From Paenibacillus wynnii (GTDB taxonomy: Bacteria > Bacillota > Bacilli > Paenibacillales > Paenibacillaceae): a stretch of 64,000 nucleotides of DNA. Positions 58,081-64,000 of the stretch are shown piece by piece; position 1 is the first letter of the stretch; the number at the start of each line of letters is the position of its first letter. The translations under genes and the position numbers were made by a program. The stretch is from contig NZ_JAUSTK010000003.1 of NCBI RefSeq assembly GCF_030812855.1, positions 220,701 through 284,700 of the forward strand, written 5' to 3'. The notes below the pieces were generated by a model, which searched no databases, was not told the DNA's origin, and saw only the letters and a list, made by a program, of their open reading frames with translations.

Positions 58081-59316
58081 ATGAAACCAGGATTTAAACT
58101 AGCAAAAGATATTTATTGGGTGGGTAAAATCGATGAACGCGAGGTTCCCTTTCACCGCCTGCTCTTAACCAAAGGTACGACTTACAACTCCTATTTGCTC
58201 AAAACCGGCAAACCGACTGTCATAGACACAGTAGATATGGAATTCGGAAGAGAATTCGCAGAACAACTGTCTGAGTTAATAGATCCCCTCGATATTCAGT
58301 ACATTGTAATCAATCATACAGAACCTGACCACTCAGGCGGATTGGCGGCACTCGCTGGCAAAGCTACTAACGCTACCATCGTCTGCACTGAGATTGCCGT
58401 ACCTGAAATTCAGCAAATGTACAAGCTGCAGCACCGCAACTATCTCGTGGTTAAAGACGGAGACCAGCTGGATATCGGCGGGAAAACCCTCCTGTTCAAA
58501 GAGACTCCCTACCTTCATACGGAAGAGACGATGATCACCTACTGTATTGAGGATAAAATATTATTTCCCTGCGATATTTTCAGCACCCATATTGCCGTGG
58601 AGAAGCTTTTCGCCGATGAGGCTGGGTTTGATATTACCGAGGATTTCAAGGGCTATTATCAGGCCATTATCCACCCGCACAGAAGGTATGTACGGACACT
58701 GATGGAAGCGATCAAGGATTTGGAGATTAACATGATTGCCCCTTCACACGGATTTGTGATCCGACAAGACATTCCTAAATTCATTAACTTATATGCAGAA
58801 CTTAGCTCCGAGACGACAGTAGGCAAGAAAGTCTCTATCGTCTATACAACCATCAAGAACAGCACTAAAAAAATGGCCCATATCCTGCAGGATTCTTTCC
58901 TAGAAAATAATATTGAGGTCGAACTGTGGGACGCAGACAAATCCGATGAAGCCGATATTCTTAAGAGTATTGCAGCGGCTGACGCTGTCTTTATCGGAAG
59001 TTCAACCAAGTATGCGGATATGACCGGGAATTTGGAAAATATTTTGCTTAAACTGAAGGATTTGAATTTGGAAGGTAAGTTAGCCGCAGCATTCGGATCC
59101 TATGGTTGGAGTGGAGAAGCTATTGAGGTAGTGCAGGATTATTTAAACGGAACGAACATGGCCGTACAAAGCACTTCACACGTCATCAAAACAACCGGAA
59201 TGACCCATGTTGAATTCCCGATCCGTATCCGTTTCTCTCCTAAAGAGAAAGAAAAAATCTCCAAAATCAAAAACGCCGCCGAGTTCGTCTCGGACCTGCT
59301 TCTTAGCGCAATCTAA
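58081..59316 (+). CDS. Flavodiiron protein (FprA family)
   Basis: A 411-aa A-type flavoprotein: an N-terminal metallo-beta-lactamase-like diiron domain (residues about 1-250) and a C-terminal flavodoxin domain (about 258-405, SIVYTTIKNSTKKMAH binds FMN). All six iron ligands are visible: His79, Glu81 and Asp83 in NHTEPDH, His146, Asp165 and His223. These enzymes reduce O2 to water or NO to N2O. The ATG at 58081 follows AGGAGG; a longer frame to 58036 has no site. First of a reductase-rubredoxin gene set. Confidence 0.95.
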   Translation: MKPGFKLAKDIYWVGKIDEREVPFHRLLLTKGTTYNSYLLKTGKPTVIDTVDMEFGREFAEQLSELIDPLDIQYIVINHTEPDHSGGLAALAGKATNATIVCTEIAVPEIQQMYKLQHRNYLVVKDGDQLDIGGKTLLFKETPYLHTEETMITYCIEDKILFPCDIFSTHIAVEKLFADEAGFDITEDFKGYYQAIIHPHRRYVRTLMEAIKDLEINMIAPSHGFVIRQDIPKFINLYAELSSETTVGKKVSIVYTTIKNSTKKMAHILQDSFLENNIEVELWDADKSDEADILKSIAAADAVFIGSSTKYADMTGNLENILLKLKDLNLEGKLAAAFGSYGWSGEAIEVVQDYLNGTNMAVQSTSHVIKTTGMTHVEFPIRIRFSPKEKEKISKIKNAAEFVSDLLLSAI

Positions 59317-59346
59317 ACTAAACATAGAGCCAACGGAGGAAATCAG

Positions 59347-60567
59347 ATGCAAGAGAAACATTACGTTATTGTTGGCAGCGGGGTTGCCGCTGTACATGCA
59401 GCCAAAGCAATCAGAGATCATGACGGGGACGCATCCATCTCCATTTATGGAGAAGAATCCAACCTGCCTTACAACCGGATTAAACTCTCCAAGGGATTAT
59501 TCACGGACCTGCACAGTGATAAAGTATTAATTAAGAAAGAAAAGTGGTATCTGGAAAATCGGATCAAAATTCAAAGCGGTACATCCATCACTGATATTGA
59601 TCCAGATAAAAGAGTTGCAACTACCGGGGATGGGCAGCACGTTCCCTATTATAAACTCCTTCTGTGTACAGGGGCCGCAAACCGGAAGTTGAACATGGAT
59701 GGAGCATCCTTACGTAATGTCCATAACATTCGCGATATGACGGATGCAGACAGCCTTAAGTCTGAACTGCAAAGCGGAAACCGCATCTGTATTATTGGCG
59801 GAGGTGTTCAGGGTGTGGAGACCGCATGGTCCTTTATAGAAGCAGGGTATCACGTAACAATCGTGGAAGCTGCTCCGCGTCTCATGAACAGACAACTGGA
59901 CGAACAAGCCTCAACACTTCTGACACAGAGAATCATCGATCTAGGAGCTGACGTAAGACTTGGCCAGGGAGTTAAATGTATTACGGGAACAGACAGCGTG
60001 CAGGGAGTTGAGCTTGAAGACAGCACTATACTGCCTTGTGAGCATGTCGTATACTCGATCGGAATCATACCGAATACAGACCTTGCCCGTAAGGCGAGCA
60101 TTCATGTACAGTCAGGTATCCTTGTGAATGAGAACATGGAGACAAGTACAGCCCATGTGTATGCTGCAGGTGACGCGGCCGAGTATCTGGGCAAAGTAGA
60201 AGGCCTGTGGGGAGGAGCAATCGAACAAGGGAAAATAGCTGGTGCCAATATGACCGGTACCCCGGTTGCTTACCAGAGATCTGTACCCGTTACTTTGTTC
60301 AACGCCTTTCAAACACCCCTATTTTCCATTGGTATGGTTAATGCGGAGCAATGTGATAATAGCTTGACCCATTTAGATGGAGAGCTTTACACTCGTATTT
60401 TTATAAAAGATGATTCCATTGTAGGAGTCATTTCATTCGAAGGTGCTGCTGCTTCCCTCTCTTATAAGACAGCGATTGAGCAGAGAATCACACTAGAAGG
60501 TATAGATCTTGCTCACAGCACTATTGAGGAAATTATTGGCGAGGTCATGAAACGATCACAGAAATAA
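59347..60567 (+). CDS. FAD-dependent NAD(P)H reductase, probable rubredoxin reductase
   Basis: A 406-aa pyridine nucleotide-disulfide family flavoprotein. The FAD site is VIVGSGVAAVHAAKAIRD near residue 10, the NAD(P)H site RICIIGGGVQGVETAWSF near 145, and the second FAD motif VYAAGDAAEYLG near 270. It resembles NADH:rubredoxin reductases and the N-terminal half of nitrite reductase NirB, without a bacterioferritin-like [2Fe-2S] domain. Position between the flavodiiron gene and rubredoxin argues for the former. Confidence 0.85.
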   Translation: MQEKHYVIVGSGVAAVHAAKAIRDHDGDASISIYGEESNLPYNRIKLSKGLFTDLHSDKVLIKKEKWYLENRIKIQSGTSITDIDPDKRVATTGDGQHVPYYKLLLCTGAANRKLNMDGASLRNVHNIRDMTDADSLKSELQSGNRICIIGGGVQGVETAWSFIEAGYHVTIVEAAPRLMNRQLDEQASTLLTQRIIDLGADVRLGQGVKCITGTDSVQGVELEDSTILPCEHVVYSIGIIPNTDLARKASIHVQSGILVNENMETSTAHVYAAGDAAEYLGKVEGLWGGAIEQGKIAGANMTGTPVAYQRSVPVTLFNAFQTPLFSIGMVNAEQCDNSLTHLDGELYTRIFIKDDSIVGVISFEGAAASLSYKTAIEQRITLEGIDLAHSTIEEIIGEVMKRSQK

Positions 60568-60599
60568 CACTATAAATCCACTGACAAGGAGATCAGATT

Positions 60600-60770
60600 A
60601 TGAAAAAATATATATGTCAGCCCTGCGGTTATATCTACGACCCGGCCATTGGAGATCCAGATGAAGATGTATGTCCAGGTACAGCCTTTGAGGATCTGCC
60701 AGAGGACTGGATTTGTCCGGTCTGCGGAGAAGATACCAGTCACTTTGCACCTATTGAAGATAAGAAATAA
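60600..60770 (+). CDS. Rubredoxin
   Basis: A 56-aa rubredoxin. The iron site is formed by Cys6 and Cys9 (CQPCGY) and Cys39 and Cys42 (CPVCGED). The conserved loop [22 protein letters not shown] matches the family. An AAGGAG ribosome site precedes the ATG at 60600. It starts 32 bases after the reductase stop, so it is probably in the same operon and carries electrons from the reductase to the flavodiiron protein. Confidence 0.95.
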   Translation: MKKYICQPCGYIYDPAIGDPDEDVCPGTAFEDLPEDWICPVCGEDTSHFAPIEDKK

Positions 60771-60813
60771 CTAAATCGCGGTACCCTGATTCAACCGTGA
60801 GAGAGGTGATTTT

Positions 60814-61521
60814 ATGACAGAACATTCCTGCCAATATTCTAAGGAGCCGTGCACTCGCAAAGTTCCAATCTTTACTTCGTTATCTGATGAGGACCTTGCA
60901 AAGGTCAGCGCCATGATCAAACACAAAAAGTACACTAAGGGACAAGCTTTAATCTTAGAGGAACAACCTTCAGATACGTTGTATATCATTAAACAAGGGC
61001 AAGTTAAACTCTTAAAAGTTACGCCGCAGGGAAAGGAACAAATTCTGCATATTCTCTCGACGGGTGATTTCTTCGGCGAGCTTAACATCTTTAACAGTGA
61101 TGAAGTGAGTAATTTCAGTGCATATGCATTGAAGAACACAGATATATGTCTGCTTACCAAAGCAGATATGGAACAGCTTATCGAGGAAAATCCGGATATC
61201 TCACTCAAACTGCTAAAGACCATTACCAAAAGATTAGCTCACACTGAAAATTTGGCTCAAAGCCTTGCTACAAAGGATCCAGAAATTCGAATTGCTTATA
61301 TGATTTTGGAACTTGGGTATAAGTACGGCAAGCCGGGCAATGAGCAGATTCATGTGAGGCTTCCCCTTTCACGTGAGGAAATGGCAAATTACGTGGGTGT
61401 AACACGGGAAACCATCAGTCGCAAATTCAGTAAATTCGAGCAACTAGGCATCATCGAGATCAACGGCACTCGTGAACTCACCATCTGCGATATGACTAAG
61501 CTGACTGCGTATGTCGAATAA
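60814..61521 (+). CDS. Crp/Fnr-family regulator
   Basis: A 235-aa regulator with a cyclic-nucleotide-type sensor fold (residues about 18-130), a dimer helix and a C-terminal helix-turn-helix. The recognition helix reads RETISRKF, which keeps the E..SR pattern of FNR-type DNA recognition. Cysteines occur at 6, 13, 112 and 225; the N-terminal pair and Cys112 roughly resemble the Fe-S ligand layout of E. coli FNR, but the spacing differs. AGAGGTGAT precedes the start. It lies 43 bases after rubredoxin and probably controls this operon in response to O2 or NO. Confidence 0.85.
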   Translation: MTEHSCQYSKEPCTRKVPIFTSLSDEDLAKVSAMIKHKKYTKGQALILEEQPSDTLYIIKQGQVKLLKVTPQGKEQILHILSTGDFFGELNIFNSDEVSNFSAYALKNTDICLLTKADMEQLIEENPDISLKLLKTITKRLAHTENLAQSLATKDPEIRIAYMILELGYKYGKPGNEQIHVRLPLSREEMANYVGVTRETISRKFSKFEQLGIIEINGTRELTICDMTKLTAYVE

Positions 61522-61562
61522 GACTTAACCTCAATAACAAATTAATTATGAACATATACTAT

Positions 61563-61609
61563 AAAGGGACCGTCTCATTCAACGTACTTAACAGATGAGG
61601 CGGTCCCTT
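61563..61609. terminator. Terminator of the Crp/Fnr gene
   Basis: AAGGGACCGTCTCAT and ATGAGGCGGTCCCTT arms, with a weak T tail on the plus strand. Confidence 0.7.
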
Positions 61610-61644
61610 CTGCATAAACTTCTGATCTTTAGTCTTAGTAAATA

Positions 61645-61691
61645 AAAAAGGATTATAAGATGGCTTAGATAAGCATCTTATAATCCTTTTT
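61645..61691 (-). terminator. tRNA operon terminator
   Basis: AAAAAGGATTATAAGATG and CATCTTATAATCCTTTTT arms; a T-run (TTTTTTATTT) follows on the minus strand. Confidence 0.92.
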
Positions 61692-61695
61692 GTTA

Positions 61696-61774
61696 TACCG
61701 GCGAGAGGACTCGAACCTCCACGGTTTCCCTCTCGATTTTGAGTCGAGCGCGTCTGCCATTCCGCCACGCCGGC
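61696..61774 (-). tRNA. tRNA-Leu (CAA)
   Basis: Cloverleaf with acceptor GCCGGCG/CGCCGGT, anticodon stem CTCGA/TCGAG around loop CTCAAAA (anticodon CAA), a short extra arm and T-arm GGTTCGAGTCC. Of the seven tRNAs here it alone lacks an encoded CCA. Last gene of the cluster. Confidence 0.92.
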
Positions 61775-61802
61775 AAAGTCATAACCATCTAATGAAGTAA
61801 AA

Positions 61803-61879
61803 TGGCGCGCCCTGAGAGATTCGAACTCCCGACCTTTTGATTCGTAGTCAAACGCTCTATCCAGCTGAGCTAAGGGCGC
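61803..61879 (-). tRNA. tRNA-Arg (ACG)
   Basis: Acceptor GCGCCCT/AGGGCGC, anticodon loop CTACGAA (ACG), T-loop TTCGAAT, CCA encoded. Confidence 0.95.
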
Positions 61880-61887
61880 ACATATAA

Positions 61888-61962
61888 TGGAGCGGACGAC
61901 GGGAATCGAACCCGCGACCCTCGCCTTGGCAAGGCGATGCTCTACCGCTGAGCCACGTCCGC
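61888..61962 (-). tRNA. tRNA-Gly (GCC)
   Basis: Acceptor GCGGACG/CGTCCGC, anticodon loop TTGCCAA (GCC), T-loop TTCGATT, CCA encoded. Confidence 0.95.
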
Positions 61963-61985
61963 ACACGGTATGTATTGAATTGAAA

Positions 61986-62004
61986 ATGGCGGAACCGACG
62001 GGAT
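61986..62004 (-). pseudogene. 3'-end remnant of tRNA-Asp
   Basis: 19 bases are identical to the CCA end, acceptor 3' strand and part of the T-arm of the tRNA-Asp gene at 62100. The similarity stops abruptly; the 95 bases between the remnant and the intact gene form no tRNA. Confidence 0.85.
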
Positions 62005-62099
62005 ACTCTTCACTCCGTTACGAGATTGCGAAGTATTCCTATCGAAGCCTATGCTTCAACGAACCCAGATTTGAGTTCTCATCCCTGAAGATAAATAGA

Positions 62100-62177
62100 T
62101 GGCGGAACCGACGGGATTCGAACCCGCGATCTCCTGCGTGACAGGCAGGCATGTTAGGCCAACTACACCACGGTTCC
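62100..62177 (-). tRNA. tRNA-Asp (GTC)
   Basis: Acceptor GGAACCG/CGGTTCC, anticodon loop CTGTCAC (GTC), T-loop TTCGAAT, discriminator G73, CCA encoded. Confidence 0.95.
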
Positions 62178-62258
<81 letters not shown>

Positions 62259-62279
62259 TCATAAGCAATATATAATTGA

Positions 62280-62355
62280 TGGTGGAGGCTGAGGGGTTCG
62301 AACCCCCGACCCTCTGCTTGTAAGGCAGATGCTCTCCCAGCTGAGCTAAGCCTCC
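62280..62355 (-). tRNA. tRNA-Val (TAC)
   Basis: Acceptor GGAGGCT/AGCCTCC, anticodon loop CTTACAA (TAC), T-loop TTCGAAC, CCA encoded. Confidence 0.95.
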
Positions 62356-62417
62356 ATAAGTGGAACAACTTATATATCATAACACATCTCATTTATTAAA
62401 GCAATCTAAAAATTAAA

Positions 62418-62492
62418 TGGTGACCCGTATGGGATTCGAACCCATGTTACCTCCGTGAAAGGGAGGTGTCTTAACCCCTTGACCAACGGGCC
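62418..62492 (-). tRNA. tRNA-Glu (TTC)
   Basis: Acceptor GGCCCGT/ACGGGTC, anticodon loop CTTTCAC (TTC), T-loop TTCGAAT, CCA encoded. First gene of the cluster and a likely substrate of MnmA. Confidence 0.95.
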
Positions 62493-62526
62493 TTGTTATG
62501 AATTTCCAATAAGAACAACAAATAAT

Positions 62527-62555
62527 ATTATATCAATTACTCCACTAGAAAGCAA
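62527..62555 (-). promoter_or_regulatory. Promoter of the tRNA cluster
   Basis: TATAAT (62527-62532) with TTGCTT 17 bases upstream (62550-62555) on the minus strand; initiation would be about 28 bases before tRNA-Glu. Confidence 0.65.
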
Positions 62556-62637
62556 TAGTTTTATTTAAAAATTACTAGTGTAGCATTTTTTGATATTAGC
62601 CCTGGCAACTCATGGGGAGTTCCACTCCTTTCTATAT

Positions 62638-62723
62638 GAAAGATCATGCGTGGAGATCTTCTCAGGATGAATGCAACTCCCTTCTGAGGAAAGAACATGC
62701 GTGGAGATCTGCTCAGGATGAAT
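62638..62723. repeat. Two direct repeats, 51-bp period
   Basis: 35-base copies at 62638-62672 and 62689-62723 differ at two positions and share CATGCGTGGAGATCT and CTCAGGATGAAT. Similarity extends weakly upstream of each copy. Confidence 0.85.
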
Positions 62724-62735
62724 AGGTAGGCTTAT

Positions 62736-62915
62736 CGGACCCAGCAGACGCTATTTACTCCGAATACCTGAATATCGTACTTAAGCGGACTCAGAAGACC
62801 CTATTTACAAGAATTCGGCTATAAATATCCCAATATTTGCAAATAAGGGAATCTATGTCCGTATAATTTACTTATGAGGCAATTTACCGATAATAAGGGA
62901 TCTATAGTCCGCATA
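62736..62915. repeat. Array C: two direct plus two inverted units, spacing 50-75-50
   Basis: CGGAC-anchored units start at 62736 and 62786 on the plus strand (CGGACnCAGnAGACnCTATTTAC) and at 62861 and 62911 on the minus strand (CGGAC...AGATnCCCTTATT). The whole array is an inverted repeat about a centre near 62824. It lies between the rRNA and tRNA clusters. Confidence 0.8.
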
Positions 62916-63045
62916 ACGGTCTTGATCCGCTCTACTTTACTATATATGTACTTTAGCAGCTGATAGGTTCGAGCTTAATTGCTAGCTTCATGTAGATATT
63001 CACACAGAGACTCAAATTTTATTATTAGATTTTGCATAACAAAAA
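62916..63045. other. Non-coding spacer before the rRNA terminator
   Basis: No gene, promoter or structured motif is visible here. Confidence 0.4.
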
Positions 63046-63070
63046 ACCACCGTTGATTTCAACAGTGGTC
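63041..63070 (-). terminator. rRNA operon terminator
   Basis: ACCACTGTTG and CAACGGTGGT arms on the minus strand are followed by TTTTTTG, just after the 5S gene. Confidence 0.88.
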
Positions 63071-63076
63071 TCATGT

Positions 63077-63193
63077 GCTTGGCAACGTCCTACTCTCCCA
63101 GGACCCTTCGGTCCAAGTACCATCGGCGCTGGAGGTCTTAACGGTCGTGTTCGGGATGGGTACGCGTGGAACCCCTCCGCTATCGCCACCAAA
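63077..63193 (-). rRNA. rrf: 5S ribosomal RNA
   Basis: 117 bases starting TTTGGTGGCGATAGCGGAGG and ending GACGTTGCCAAGC on the minus strand, with the conserved CCCATCCCGAACACG and GAGAGTAGGACG segments. The 5' and 3' termini pair. Confidence 0.96.
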
Positions 63194-63317
63194 CGGGTTT
63201 TTTCCGGTCGTATCACTCCCTGAATTTCTTCAGGAAAATAACCAACCATTAAAACGTGAATCAGGAATTTGACTCCCTGAAAACTGAATCCGAAACGAAT
63301 CTGCGTGTTAGATATTT

Positions 63318-64000
<683 letters not shown>

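Overview
This 64 kb window is chromosomal DNA of a low-to-moderate GC, spore-forming Firmicute, most likely Paenibacillus or a close relative. That is inferred from Bacillus-type gene order (comEC-comEB-comEA/comER; ruvA-ruvB-queA-tgt-yajC-yrzE-yrbG-spoVB-comN-secDF-recJ-apt-relA-dtd-hisS-aspS-tcdA-rarA-cymR-iscS), sporulation genes (bofC, spoVB, a SpoIID-like gene), T-box leaders, frequent TTG/GTG starts with strong Shine-Dalgarno sequences, and a RuvC gene that B. subtilis lacks. Most genes lie on the minus strand.

Layout: 1-3.6 kb, late competence genes (comEC cut by the window edge). 3.7-6.6 kb, leuS with its T-box leader. 6.6-10.1 kb, an AI-2E-type membrane protein, a zinc-ribbon protein, a PRC-barrel protein, the cysteine desulfurase and a 65-aa protein. 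10.2-12.5 kb, an intergenic palindrome array and a decayed IS1182-type insertion sequence that separate iscS from its regulator cymR. 13.3-14.4 kb, mnmA on the plus strand, whose thiolation reaction uses sulfur from the desulfurase. 14.5-20.8 kb, a lipoprotein with an apparent ATT start and a five-gene oligopeptide ABC transporter. 21.2-28.4 kb, rarA, a CD3324-type gene with a possible upstream ORF, a toxin-gene remnant, a second palindrome array, helD, an AzgA-type purine permease and tcdA. 28.5-36 kb, aspS, hisS (with T-box), dtd and bifunctional rel. 36-44 kb, a uracil permease, apt, recJ, a CDF transporter, secF/secD and comN. 44-56.5 kb, spoVB, yrbG, yrzE, a PAP2 phosphatase, yajC, tgt, queA, a SpoIID-like gene, ruvB/A/C and bofC.

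56.5-61.5 kb is an accessory-looking plus-strand block: a FabV enoyl reductase, then a flavodiiron protein, an FAD-dependent reductase, a rubredoxin and an FNR-like regulator. The last four form a plausible NAD(P)H to rubredoxin to flavodiiron O2/NO-scavenging chain. 61.7-62.5 kb holds seven minus-strand tRNA genes plus a 3'-end remnant of tRNA-Asp. 62.6-62.9 kb is a third repeat array, and the window ends in a minus-strand 5S gene and the 3' part of a 23S gene.

The most unusual signal is a shared architecture at three unrelated intergenic sites (10.4, 23.4 and 62.8 kb): four repeat units arranged as two pairs with a 50-51 bp period inside each pair and a longer central gap. The unit sequence is different at each site. 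I do not recognise a named family for these.
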